Shown here: positions 35,811-47,270 of the stretch, piece by piece
Layout: every line of letters starts with the position of its first letter
Numbering within the stretch: the first letter of the stretch is position 1
Assembly: GCA_947568835.1 (NCBI GenBank)
Contig: OX387611.1
Coordinates: 12,190,350-12,254,349 of the forward strand
Source of the DNA: Protonemura montana
Lineage: Eukaryota > Arthropoda > Insecta > Plecoptera > Nemouridae
DNA: 64,000 nt
Direction of reading: 5' to 3'
The notes under the pieces: generated by a model
What the model saw: only the letters and a program-made list of their open reading frames with translations
The model's database searches: none
Told to the model about the DNA's origin: nothing
Program-made: the position numbers and the translations under genes

Positions 35811-35929
35811 CTTAAGGAAACATCAGAAAAGCCATCAAAAAGTTTTACAAATGCATTTATATGAAGGTAAGGAAGCTTTGGGCTTTTCTAGTCTACGTCA
35901 CACGAGTCTTGACCAGTGAGCGATGGATG

Positions 35930-36040
35930 GAAGAAAGGTGTAGCCGAACCGGGATATGAAACCACGACCTTCAGATTACTGGTCTGATGCCTCAAGAGCA
36001 TTGTACCGGCAATATGAAGGTGCTGGGTTCGGATCCCGGT
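35930..36040. other. tRNA-like sequence, degenerate
   Basis: Read on the minus strand, 35940-36000 holds an anticodon-arm-like cagaccagtaatctgaagg and gtggtttcatatccc. On the plus strand, gctgggttcggatcccgg (about 36022) resembles a T-arm with B box. Neither folds into a complete tRNA, so this is probably a remnant of a tRNA-derived repeat. Confidence 0.3.
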
Positions 36041-36141
36041 CATGTGTAAATATGCAATTTATATATTTTAATACATAATATAATAAATATCCCAAAGATA
36101 AAAAAAAAATCTTTTGTATAAGAGAAGTATCTAAAGCTCAA

Positions 36142-36748
36142 AGTTCTGTTCGGGAGAGAGGTTGGAGGGATGAAAGTTAAGCAACACTGCGCTGGGTCAG
36201 GTATTGGATGGGTGACCATCATACACATGACCAGTTCTGTTTGGGAGAGAGGTTGGAGGGGTGAAAGTTAAGCAACACTGCGCTGGGTCATGTATTGGAT
36301 GGGTGACCATCATACACATGACCAGTTCTGTTCGGGAGAGAGGTTGGAGGGGTGAAAGTTAAGCAACACTGCGCTGGGTCAGGTATTGGATGGGTGACCA
36401 TCATACACATGACCAGTTCTGTTCGGGAGAGAGGTTAGAGAGATGAAAGTTAGTACAGCAACTTCACTCGCCAATTGCTTATCAACCTCTCGACAGCAGG
36501 GATTTGTGAAGGAATCCTGTTGTTCGCGTTGTACCGTCCTTCGGAAGGGACGTTAAGCCGGTGGTCCCCTTGGTCTTCGACAGGAGTAGGCTACGTGCCG
36601 GCACCGGGTTTCACCTCCTCCTTTCTAGGCTAGATTAGGTTCATCATCATCCTCATCATCATCCACTCATTCACCGACGCCATTAGACCATGATGCCGCA
36701 TGGCCAGATGTCAAAACAGTGCTAAGTTAAACACCACAAATAATAATC
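36142..36748 (+). mobile_element. 5S SINE with partial plus three 91-bp units (copy G)
   Basis: Begins in mid-unit at gttctgttcgggag. Units start at 36175, 36266 and 36357; the tail from 36448 ends at aaacaccacaaataataat. Confidence 0.85.
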
Positions 36749-37175
36749 TAAAGTTCAAGATACAAGTTAGGTATGTGTCGACCAAGCCAATGATAGACGT
36801 CACATCCCGATGCAAACGTAAGATGCAGTTTTAACTTGATGACCGTCGCCTGTCATTTTATCGCTTCCCCTGCGTTGACGTTGATGTGACGTCAGAGCTA
36901 AGATGTTCCGTAAGACGATCCTCTACTAGTTCTTGAAAGTACCGCAACATCCGCACGAGCGCTGTGGCGGGACAGGGATGTGGTAAGACGGATTTAGAAC
37001 TAATTTGGAAGACATTTGCAGATGTTTCTAACTAAATTGACGTGATTTTTACACGCATGTGCGTGCGTATACACGCATTTTTAACGTGGGTTTGTGTCAT
37101 GATTTAAAATGTCACGTGTGGTTTTTCTTTTGATGGACGCGAGCTACGTGTCAACATTTTATTAGTACAATTTAA

Positions 37176-37280
37176 GGGTATTTTAATATTATCCACATTA
37201 TAACCGTCTCAAACATTGATGTACCCATTTGGTCATCAATTTTTGAGACGGTTATAGAGCTCATAATAATAAAATACCCC
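37176..37280. mobile_element. Fold-back (palindromic) element, about 105 bp
   Basis: Left arm gggtattttaatattat ... ataaccgtctcaaa; right arm tttgagacggttat ... ataataataaaatacccc. The inner ccgtctcaaa/tttgagacgg and cattgatg/catcaat pairs give a long imperfect hairpin around a loop of about 12 bases. The shape is that of a small MITE or fold-back element. No target duplication was identified. Confidence 0.6.
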
Positions 37281-37389
37281 GCGCATTGCAAGCGTTTGCA
37301 ATTTAAATAACATTTCATTTAAATTTAAGAGTAAATTTAGCTCAACGTTATTTAAACTAAATCAACACAACTTAGCACATTATAAAAAC

Positions 37390-37510
37390 AAATTTAATAC
37401 AAATTTAGCGAAAATTTAGCACACATTTAGCCCAAATTTAGCCCAAATTTATTACAAATTTAGCCCAAATTTAGCCCAAATTTAGCCCAAATTTAGCCCA
37501 AATTTAGCAC
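37390..37510 (+). repeat. 11-bp AT-rich minisatellite (aaatttagccc)
   Basis: About ten imperfect copies of aaatttagccc/acaaatttagc, most regular at 37440-37510. Confidence 0.85.
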
Positions 37511-38078
37511 ATTACAAGCACAAATTCTCAAAATTTTAACACAAGTTTGGCACAAGTTAAGCAGAAATGTATCAAAATATTAAGTACCTACAAATGTAGC
37601 ACAAATTTATAAAAAATCAAGCTGTAAACCGTAAAAGCCTCCAACAATTGAACAAAAACCAAACAAACATCACATAAAACTTCAAACTCCAAGAAGATCA
37701 TTTAGAGCTAAACATCTGACATGAACTGGTGTCCATTACAAGCCATCGCATGTCAACATAGCGTGCTGATCAACCCCCGAGACCAAGGGGTGACGTGCAC
37801 CCCAAGCTCAGGGTGCGGCAGGTTTTGATTCATCTACCACCAGTCCTTGTATCCACCTTGTTACACCTCGCCGAGGATCGCGTTACCCGGCCACGAGGCT
37901 CAATATTGATCAGTTTTGTTTTGTGTACCTATAACCTCGTGATTTGACGAACATCACTTTAATTACAACTTTATACAAAACTAGGGCGTTGCGAACGATT
38001 TTTCTGTGCAAAAATTACAACCAGTTAACCTGGATAGCGGGGTATTTATTATGAACACATAACGTATCGACAATTAAT

Positions 38079-38150
38079 GCCCAAACGAAGACTCGAACCC
38101 CGATCTCCACCTGTCGCAGGTGTTGCTCTAACCAATTGAGCTACTTGGAC
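38079..38150 (-). tRNA. tRNA-like sequence, 72 nt, probably not a functional tRNA
   Basis: On the minus strand GTCCAAG pairs with TTTGGGC across a 7-bp acceptor stem (with G-T wobbles). The D arm is GCTC-loop-GAGC, the anticodon stem is four good pairs (CACC/GGTG), and the T arm is CGGGG-TTCGAGT-CTTCG. A box (tagctcaattgg) and B box (ggttcgagtc) are both present. The anticodon loop TGCGACA has G where the universal U33 should be, so an amino acid cannot be assigned; CGA would be the formal triplet. The other copies in the array keep this G. It is the only copy with a T arm. Confidence 0.5.
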
Positions 38151-38730
38151 CCCGATCTCCACCTGTCGCGGGTGTTGCTCTAACCAATTGAGCTACTTGG
38201 ACCCTGATCTCCACCTGTCGCAGGTGTTGCTCTAACCAATTGAGCTACTTGGACCCCGATCTCCACCTGTCCCGGGTGTTGCTCTAACCAATTGAGCTAC
38301 TTGGACCCCGATCTCCACCTGTCCCGGGTGTTGCTCTAACCCATTGAGCTACTTGGACCCCGATCTTCACCTGTCGCGGGTGTTGCTCTAACCAATTGAG
38401 CTACTTGGACCCCGATCTCCACCTGTCGCGGGTGTTGCTCTAACCAATTGAGCTACTTGGACCCCGATCTTCACCTGTCGTGGGTGTTGCTCTAACCAAT
38501 TGAGCTACTTGAACCCTATTTTTTGAGACGATTTGAGTGTATTTGAATCGGTCATTCTCATCAAATACACGTCTCAAAAAACGAACGTCCAAGTAGCTCA
38601 ATGGGTTAGAGCAACACCCGCGATAAATGAAGATCGGGGTCCAAGTAGCTCAATTGGTTAGAGAAACACCCGCGACAGGTGAAGATCGGAGTCCAAGTAG
38701 CTCAATTGGTTAGAGCAACACTCACGACAG
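38079..38730. repeat. tRNA-like 52-bp repeats arranged as an inverted repeat around a palindrome
   Basis: Left arm: one full tRNA-like copy, then about seven 52-base units (gaccccgatctccacctgtc, gcgggtgttgctctaaccaa, ttgagctacttg). Centre: palindrome at 38519-38581 (ttttttgagacg ... cgtctcaaaaaa, with gtgtatttga/tcaaatacac inside). Right arm: about three copies in the opposite orientation (aagtagctcaattggttaga). The right arm passes directly into the 41-bp array at about 38731. Confidence 0.85.
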
Positions 38731-41700
38731 GATATTTGAGATCAGCTGGCTGGTTCCTATGCTCTATCCAGGTTATTTGAGATCAGCTGGCTGGATCCTA
38801 TGCTCTATCCAGGTTATTTGAGATCAGCTGGCTGGATCCTATGCTCTATCCATGTTATTTGAGATTAGCTGGCTGGATCCTATGCTTTATCCAGGTTATT
38901 TGAGATCAGCTGGCTGGATCTTATGTTCTATCCAGGTTATTTGAGATCAGCTGACTGGATCCTATGCTCTATCCAGGTTATTTGAGATCAGCTGGCTGGA
39001 TCATATGTTCTATCCATGTTATTTGAGATCAGCTGGCTGGATCCTATGTTCTATCCATGTTATTTGAGATCAGCTGGCTGGATCCTATGTTCTATCCAGG
39101 TTATTTGAGATCAGCTGGCTGGATCCTATGTTCTATCCATGTTATTTGAGATCAGCTGGCTGGATCCTATGTTCTATCCATGTTATTTGAGATCAGCTGG
39201 CTGGATCCTATGTTCTATCCAGGTTATTTGAGATCAGCTGGCTGGATCCTATGTTCTATCCATGTTATTTGAGATCAGCTGGCTGGATCCTATGTTCTAT
39301 CCAGGTTATTTGAGATCAGCTGGCTGGATCCTATGCTCTATCCAGGTTATTTGAGATCAGCTGGCTGGATCCTATGCTCTATCCAGGTTATTTGAGATCA
39401 GCTGGCTGGATCCTATGCTCTATCCAGGTTATTTGATATCAGCTGGCTGGATCCTATGCTCTATCCAGGTTATTTGATATCAGCTGGCTGGATCCTATGT
39501 TCTATCCAGGTTATTTGATATCAGCTGGCTGGATCCTATGCTCTATCCAGGTTATTTGATATCAGCTGGCTGGATCCTATGCTCTATCCAGGTTATTTGA
39601 TATCAGCTGGCTGGATCCTATGTTCTATCCAGGTTATTTGAGATCAGCTGGCTGGATCCTATGCTCTATCCAGGTTATTTGAGATCAGCTGGCTGGATCC
39701 TATGTTCTATCCAGGTTATTTGATATCAGCTAGCTGGATCCTATGCTCTATCCAGGTTATTTGAGATCAGCTGACTGGATCCTATGCTCTATCCAGGTTA
39801 TTTGAGATCAGCTGGCTGGATCCTATGCTCTATCCAGGTTATTTGAGATCAGCTGGCTGGATCCTATGTTCTATCCATGTTATTTGATATCAGCTGGCTG
39901 GATCCTATGTTCTATCCATGTTATTTGAGATCAGCTGGCTGGATCCTATGTTCTATCCAGGTTATTTGAGATCAGCTGGCTGGATCCTATGTTCTATCCA
40001 TGTTATTTGAGATCAGCTGGCTGGATCCTATGTTCTATCCATGTTATTTGAGATCAGCTGGCTGGATCCTATGTTCTATCCAGGTTATTTGAGATCAGCT
40101 GGCTGGATCCTATGCTCTATCCATGTTATTTGAGATCAGCTGGCTGGATCCTATGTTCTATCCAGGTTATTTGAGATCAGCTGGCTGGATCCTATGCTCT
40201 ATCCAGGTTATTTGAGATCAGCTGGCTGGATCCTATGCTCTATCCAGGTTATTTGAGATCAGCTGGCTGGATCCTATGCTCTATCCAGGTTATTTGATAT
40301 CAGCTGGCTGGATCCTATGCTCTATCCAGGTTATTTGATATCAGCTGGCTGGATCCTATGTTCTATCCAGGTTATTTGATATCAGCTGGCTGGATCCTAT
40401 GCTCTATCCAGGTTATTTGATATCAGCTGGCTGGATCCTATGCTCTATCCAGGTTATTTGATATCAGCTGGCTGGATCCTATGTTCTATCCAGGTTATTT
40501 GAGATCAGCTGGCTGGATCCTATGCTCTATCCAGGTTATTTGAGATCAGCTGGCTGGATCCTATGTTCTATCCAGGTTATTTGATATCAGCTAGCTGGAT
40601 CCTATGCTCTATCCAGGTTATTTGAGATCAGCTGACTGGATCCTATGCTCTATCCAGGTTATTTGAGATCAGCTGGCTGGATCCTATGCTCTATCCAGGT
40701 TATTTGAGATCAGCTGGCTGGATCCTATGTTCTATCCAGGTTATTTGATATCAGCTGGCTGGATCCTATGTTCTATCCAGGTTATTTGAGATCAGCTGGC
40801 TGGATCCTATGTTCTATCCAGGTTATTTGATATCAGCTGGCTGGATCCTATGTTCTATCCATGTTATTTGAGATCAGCTGGCTGGATCCTATGTTCTATC
40901 CATGTTATTTGAGATCAGCTGGCTGGATCCTATGTTCTATCCAGGTTATTTGAGATCAGCTGGCTGGATCCTATGCTCTATCCATGTTATTTGAGATCAG
41001 CTGGCTGGATCCTATGTTCTATCCAGGTTATTTGAGATCAGCTGGCTGGATCCTATGCTCTATCCAGGTTATTTGAGATCAGCTGGCTGGATCCTATGCT
41101 CTATCCAGGTTATTTGAGATCAGCTGGCTGGATCCTATGCTCTATCCAGGTTATTTGATATCAGCTGGCTGGATCCTATGCTCTATCCAGGTTATTTGAT
41201 ATCAGCTGGCTGGATCCTATGTTCTATCCAGGTTATTTGATATCAGCTGGCTGGATCCTATGCTCTATCCAGGTTATTTGATATCAGCTGGCTGGATCCT
41301 ATGCTCTATCCAGGTTATTTGATATCAGCTGGCTGGATCCTATGTTCTATCCAGGTTATTTGAGATCAGCTGGCTGGATCCTATGCTCTATCCAGGTTAT
41401 TTGAGATCAGCTGGCTGGATCCTATGTTCTATCCAGGTTATTTGATATCAGCTAGCTGGATCCTATGCTCTATCCAGGTTATTTGAGATCAGCTGACTGG
41501 ATCCTATGCTCTATCCAGGTTATTTGAGATCAGCTGGCTGGATCCTATGCTCTATCCAGGTTATTTGAGATCAGCTGGCTGGATCCTATGTTCTATCCAG
41601 GTTATTTGATATCAGCTGGCTGGATCCTATGTTCTATCCAGGTTATTTGAGATCAGCTGGCTGGATCCTATGTTCTATCCAGGTTATTTGATATCAGCTG

Positions 41701-42721
41701 GCTGGATCCTATGCTCTATCCAGGTTATTTGATATCAGCTGGCTGGATCCTATGTTCTATCCAGGTTATTTGAGATCAGCTGGCTGGATCCTATGTTCTA
41801 TCCAGGTTATTTGAGATCAGCTGGCTGGATCCTATGCTCTATCCAGGTTATTTGAGATCAGCTGGCTGGATCCTATGTTCTATCCAGGTTATTTGAGATC
41901 AGCTGGCTGGATCCTATGCTCTATCCAGGTTATTTGAGATCAGCTGGCTGGATCCTATGCTCTATCCAGGTTATTTGAGATCAGCTGGCTGGATCCTATG
42001 TTCTATCCAGGTTATTTGAGGTCAGCTGGCTGGATCCTATGCTCTATCCAGGTTATTTGAGATCAGCTGGCTGGATCCTATGTTCTATCCAGGTTATTTG
42101 AGATCAGCTGGCTGGATCCTATGCTCTATCCAGGTTATTTGATATCAGCTGGCTGGATCCTATGCTCTATCCGGGTTATTTGAGATCAGCTGGCTGGATC
42201 CTATGCTCTATCCAGGTTATTTGATATCAGCTGGCTGGATCCTATGTTCTATCCAGGTTCTTTGAGATCAGCTGGCTGGATCCTATGCTCTATCCAGGTT
42301 ATTTGAGATCAGCTGGCTGGATCCTATGTTCTATCCATGTTATTTGAGATCAGCTGGCTGGATCCTATGCTCTATCCAGGTTATTTGAGATCAGCTGACT
42401 GGATCCTATGTTCTATCCAGGTTATTTGATATCAGCTGGCTGGATCCTATGTTCTATCCAGGTTATTTGAGATCAGCTGACTGGATCCTATGTTCTATCC
42501 AGGTTATTTGATATCAGCTGGCTGGATCCTATGTTCTATCCAGGTTATTTGAGATCAGCTGACTGGATCCTATGTTCTATCCAGGTTATTTGATATCAGC
42601 TGGCTGGATCCTATGCTCTATCCAGGTTATTTGAGATCAGCTGGCTGGATCCTATGTTCTATCCAGGTTATTTGATATCAGCTGGCTGGATCCTATGTTC
42701 TATCCAGGTTATTTGAGATCA
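38731..42721 (+). repeat. 41-bp minisatellite, about 97 copies, with 861-bp higher-order repeat
   Basis: Unit ttatttgagatcagctggct, ggatcctatgctctatccagg. Variable sites: gag/gat in gagatc or gatatc, ctc/ttc, agg/atg. The rare variant gctagctgg, followed by gctgactgg in the next unit, recurs at about 39721, 40582 and 41443, exactly 861 bases (21 units) apart each time. A 21-unit block was therefore amplified at least twice. Confidence 0.95.
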
Positions 42722-43088
42722 GAGGTTGTCCTGTGGTCTGTTCTATTTGTTTATGTGCGCTGCAAGATGCATCTCTACCTGGATAGTCGAGGAAGTAAGT
42801 CATTAAGGTCCCCGTCCGTCGTTGGGTGGGGCTTTTGTTTTGTAATCATGTCCGGGCACGGAGCGTCCGGTCGACCAGAACACGGTCGACCGGCGTCCCG
42901 AATCTCTATAAAGTGTTATTGCTTAAATAGAGGGTGGTCACTAACAACTATGTGCCGATGAGGATTTATGTCCAGAGGTTGAAGTGAACAATATGGCGGA
43001 AAAATTACTGTAATTTAACACATGAAAAATATTTAATCAATAATGGATACGAAAGAATGTCTTTTAGGTTATGTTTCTTAAAATATTA
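42722..43088. other. Intron 1 spacer
   Basis: Single-copy. An 88-codon plus-strand frame overlaps the end of the array and has no recognisable motif. Confidence 0.4.
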
Positions 43089-43963
43089 ACGGTTTGGCGT
43101 GTTGGTAACACTGGTCCTCGTGAGATCACCGAAGTTCAGCAACACCGCGCTGGGTCAGGTATTGGATGGTCGACCATCATACACATGACCAGTTCTGTTC
43201 GGGAGAGAGGTTGGAGGGATGAAAGTTAAGCAACACTGCGCTGGGTCAGGTATTGGATGGTCGACCATCATACACATGACCAGTTCTGTTCGGGAGAGAG
43301 GTTGGAGGGATGAAAGTTAAGCAACACTGCGCTGGGTCAGGTATTGGATGGTCGACCATCATACACATGACCAGTTCTGTTCGGGAGAGAGGTTGGAGGG
43401 ATGAAAGTTAAGCAACACTGCGCTGGGTCAGGTATTGGATGGTCGACCATCATACACATGACCAGTTCTGTTCGGGAGAGAGGTTGGAGGGATGAAAGTT
43501 AAGCAACACTGCGCTGGGTCAGGTATTGGATGGGTGACCATCATACACATGACCAGTTCTGTTTGGGAGAGAGGTTGGAGGGATGAAAGTTAAGCAACAC
43601 TGCGCTGGGTCAGGTATTGGATGGTCGACCATCATACACATTACCAGTTCTGTTTGGGAGAGAGGTTGGAGGGATGAAAGTTAGTACAGCAACTTCACTC
43701 GCCTTGCTTATCAACCTCTCGACAGTATGGATTTGTGAAGGAATCCTGTTGTTCGCGTTGTACCGTCCTTCGTAAGGGAAGTTAAGCCGGTGGTCCCCTT
43801 AGTGCTCTTCGACAGGAGTAGGCTACGAGCCGGCACCGGGTTTCATTTTTTCTTTCTAGGCTAAGCTTAGGTTTATTATCACCCACTCATTCAACGACGT
43901 CATTAGTTCAGTGCCACATACCTCGCAGTCAAAACATTGCGTCGTTAAACAACTCAAACGAAT
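43089..43963 (+). mobile_element. 5S-headed SINE with six 91-bp units (copy H)
   Basis: Head acggtttggcgtgttggtaa and gagatcaccgaagttcagc. Units start at 43132 and every 91 bases to 43587; most share the private variant gatggtcgacc in place of gatgggtgacc, so they were amplified in place. The tail runs from 43678 to ttgcgtcgttaaacaac. Confidence 0.9.
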
Positions 43964-44189
43964 CTACCAACCCTGAAAGATGGGAAGGAACTTGAATAAA
44001 ACAGCTAGAAGTGGGCTATCCACGCTCGAACATACAAATCGGTTAGTGAAGGGGAGGCGATAGGATAGGTTCGTTTAATTTCCTTTCCAAGCATCGTTCC
44101 GGGCGACTCGTGGAGGTTAAAAATCACTGGACGAGACCAACGCATTAGTGAATGTTTCGCCCAATATATTACATTTTTAACTGCCCTAG
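43964..44189. other. Short spacer before the 47-bp array
   Basis: Nothing recognised. Confidence 0.4.
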
Positions 44190-46383
44190 AACCGTTGAGT
44201 GTGCAGGTTCTAGGTAGAGGCAGAACGTTAATGTTAAACCGTCGAGTGTGCTGGTTCTAGGTAGAGACAGAACGTTAATGTTAAACCGTTGAGTGTGCAG
44301 GTTCTAGGTAGAGACAGAACTTTAATGTTAAACCGTTGAGTGGGCAGGTTCTAGATAGAGACAGAACGTTAATGTTAAACCGTTGAGTGTGCAGGTTCTA
44401 GGTAGAGACAGAACGTCAATGTTAAACCGTTGAGTGTGCAGGTTCTAGGTAGAGACAGAACGTTTATGTTAAACCGTTGATTGTGCAGGTTCTAGGTAGA
44501 GACAGAACGTTTATGTTAAACCGTTGATTGTGCAGGTTCTAGGTAGAGACAGAACGTTAATGTTAAACCGTTGAGTGTGCAGGTTCTAGGTAGAGACAGA
44601 ACGTTAATGTTAAACCGTTGAGTGTGCAGGTTCTAGGTAGAGACAGAACTTTAATGTTAAACCGTTGAGTGTGCAGGTTCTAGGTAGAGGCAGAACGTTC
44701 ATGTTAAACCGTCGAGTGTGCTGGTTCTAGGTAGAGACAGAACGTTAATGTTAAACCGTTGAGTGTGCAGGTTCTAGGTAGAGACAGAACGTTAATATTA
44801 AACCGTTGAGTGTGCAGGTTCTAGGTAGAGACAGAACGTTAATGTTAAACCGTTGAGTGTGCAGGTTCTAGGTAGAGACAGAACGTTAATGTTAAACCGT
44901 TGAGTGTGCAGGTTCTAGGTAGAGACAGAACGTTAATGTTAAACCGTTGAGTGTGCAGGTTCAAGGTATAGACAGAACGTTAATGTTAAACCGTTGAGTG
45001 TGCAGGTTCTAGGTAGAGACAGAACGTTAATGTTAAACCGTTGAGTGTGCAGGTTCTAGGTAGAGACAGAACGTTAATGTTAAACCGTTGAGTGTGCAGG
45101 TTCTAGGTGGAGACAGAACGTTAATGTTAAACCGTTGAGTGTGCAGGTTCTAGGTAGAGACAGAACGTTAATGTTAAACCGTTGAGTGTGCAGGTTCTAG
45201 GTGGAGACAGAACGTTAATGTTAAACCGTTGAGTGTGCAGGTTCTAGGTAGAGACAGAACGTTAATGTTAAACCGTTGTGTGTGCAGGTTCTAGGTAGAG
45301 ACAGAACGTTAATGTTAAACCGTTGAGTGTGCAGGTTCCAGGTAGAGACAGAAAGTTAATGTAAAACCGTTGAGTGTGCAGGTTCTAGGTAGAGACAGAA
45401 CGTTCATGTTAAACCGTTGAGTGTGCAGGTTCTAGGTAGAGGCAGAACTTTAATGTTAAACCGTTGAGTGTGCAGGTTCTAGGTAGAGACAGCACGTTAA
45501 TGTTAAACCTTTGAGTGTGCAGGTTCTAGGTAGAGACAGAACGTTAATGTTAAACCGTTGAGTGTGCAGGTTCTAGGTAGAGACAGCACGTTAATGTTAA
45601 ACCTTTGAGTGTGCAGGTTCTAGGTAGAGACAGAACGTTAGTGTTAAACCGTTGAGTGTGCAGGTTCCAGGTAGAGACAGAACGTTAATGTTAAACCGTT
45701 GAGTGTGCAGGTTCTAGGTAGAGACAGAACGTTAATGTTAAACCGTTGAGTGTGCAGGTTCTAGGTAGAGACAGAACGTTAATGTTAAACCGTTGAGTGT
45801 GCAGGTTCTAGGTAGAGACAGAACGTTAATGTTAAACCGTTGAGTGTGCAGGTTATAGGTAGAGACAGAACGTTAATGTTAAACCGTTGAGTGTGCAGGT
45901 TCTAGGTAGAGACAGCACGTTAATGTTAAACCGTTGAGTGTGCAGGTTCTAGGTAGAGACAGAACGTTAATGTTAAACCGTTGAGTGTGCAGGTTATAGG
46001 TAGAGACAGAACGTTAATGTTAAACCGTTGAGTGTGCAGGTTCTAGGTAGAGGCAGAACGTTAATGTTAAACCGTTGAGTGTGCAGGTTCTAGGTAGAGA
46101 CGGAACGTTAATGTTAAACCGTTGAGTGTGCAGGTTGTAGGTAGAGACAGAACGTTAATGTTAAACCGTTGAGTGTGCAGGTTCTAGGTAAAGGCAGAAC
46201 GTTAATGTTAAACCGTTGAGTGTGCAGGTTCTAGGTAGAGACAGAACGTTAATGTTAAACCGTTGAGTGTGCAGGTTCTAGGTAGAGACAGAACGTTAAT
46301 GTTAAACCGTTGAGTGTGCAGGTTGTTGGTAGAGACAGAACGTCAATGTTAAACCGTTGAGTGTGCAGGTTCTAAGTAGAGGC
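44190..46383 (+). repeat. 47-bp minisatellite, about 47 copies
   Basis: Unit ttaaaccgttgagtgtgcag, gttctaggtagagacagaac, gttaatg. Alignable by eye with the 53-bp unit at 47271-47729 (shared caggtt, tag, agag, acag, taatgttaaac in order). The right end fuses directly with a reversed 91-bp SINE array at gaggcagtgttac. Confidence 0.95.
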
Positions 46384-47012
46384 AGTGTTACTTAACTTTC
46401 ATCCCTCCAACCTCTCTCCCGAACAGAACTGTTCATGTGTATGATGGTCACCCATTCAATACCTGACTCAGCGCAGTGTTGCTTAACTTTCATCCCTCTA
46501 ACCTCTCTCCCGAACAGAACTGTTCATGTGCATGATGGTCACCCATCCAATACCTGACTCAGCGCAGTGTTGCTTAACTTGCATCCCTCCAACCTCTCTC
46601 CCGAACAGAACTGGTCATGTGTATGATGGTCAACCATCTAATACCTGACCCAGCGCAGTGTTGCTTAACTTTCATCCCTCCAACCTCTCCCCCGAACAGA
46701 ACTGTTCATGTGTATGATGGTCACCCATCCAATACCTGACCCAGCGCAGTGTTGCTTAACTTGCATCCCTCCAACCTCTCTCCCGAACAGAACTGGTCAT
46801 GTGTATGATGGTCAACCATCTAATACCTTACCCAGCGCAGTGTTGCTTAACTTTCATTCCTCCAACCTCTCCCCCGAACAGAACTGTTCATGTGTATGAT
46901 GGTCACCCATCCAATACCTGACCCAGCGCAGTGTTGCTTAACTTTCATCCCTCCAACCTCTCCCCCGAACAGAACTGTTCATGTGTATGATGGTCACCCA
47001 TCCAATACCTAA
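46384..47012 (-). mobile_element. 91-bp SINE array without head or tail, about 7 units (copy I)
   Basis: Reversed 91-base units only (cttaactttcatccctccaa, cctctctcccgaacagaact). Alternate units share changes (ttgcatccc with caaccatcta), which points to amplification of two-unit blocks. Neither the SINE head nor the normal tail is present. A lone tail-like gtgcgtcgttaaaca lies at 47100-47115, just before exon 2. Confidence 0.85.
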
Positions 47013-47131
47013 CCCATGGGGCATCAAATTCACCGTCGGTTCCTATCAGGGATGATCAAACTCTCGCTAACCCATGACTAAGAAATCGGTGTCATCTTAG
47101 TGCGTCGTTAAACATTGTCCTTGTGTTCCAG

Positions 47132-47253
47132 GATGCTGGTCGGTGCTCCCGAAGCACAGACGACACAGCCTGGAGTTCTGCGGGGCGGAGCCGTCTACAG
47201 ATGTGACCTCACGAGAGACGACGGTTGCCAGGAGATCTCCTTCGATCGCTCAG
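47132..47253 (+). CDS. Integrin alpha chain (PS2-like), exon 2: beta-propeller blade
   Basis: The acceptor ttgtccttgtgttccag ends at 47131. The first base completes Trp from exon 1, and the frame reads MLVGAPEAQTT, then GGAVYRCDL, then CQEISFDRS. LVGAP and GGAVYRC are hallmark motifs of integrin alpha propellers, and the two Cys of YRC...GC probably form the conserved blade disulphide. The exon ends at 47253 in phase 1 before gttcga, a weak donor (G at +1, T at +2, no AAG). The pyrimidine-rich acceptor lies 16 bases after a SINE-tail-like motif, and the 53-bp minisatellite begins 17 bases after the donor. Confidence 0.88.
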
Positions 47254-47270
47254 GTTCGAGCCTCATGTTG

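Larger units (their letters stand above)
36749..38078. other. Intron 1 spacer with a fold-back element and an 11-bp repeat
   Basis: No gene. Contains the palindromic element at 37176-37280 and the aaatttagccc repeat at 37390-37510, described separately. The remainder is single-copy. Confidence 0.5.

Noticed and set aside
38079..38150. Functional tRNA gene
   Set aside because: G replaces the universal U33, no reliable anticodon can be set, and the other copies are truncated. Kept only as tRNA-like.
38079..42721. CRISPR-like array
   Set aside because: Units are contiguous repeats with no unique spacers and no cas genes. The context is a eukaryotic intron.
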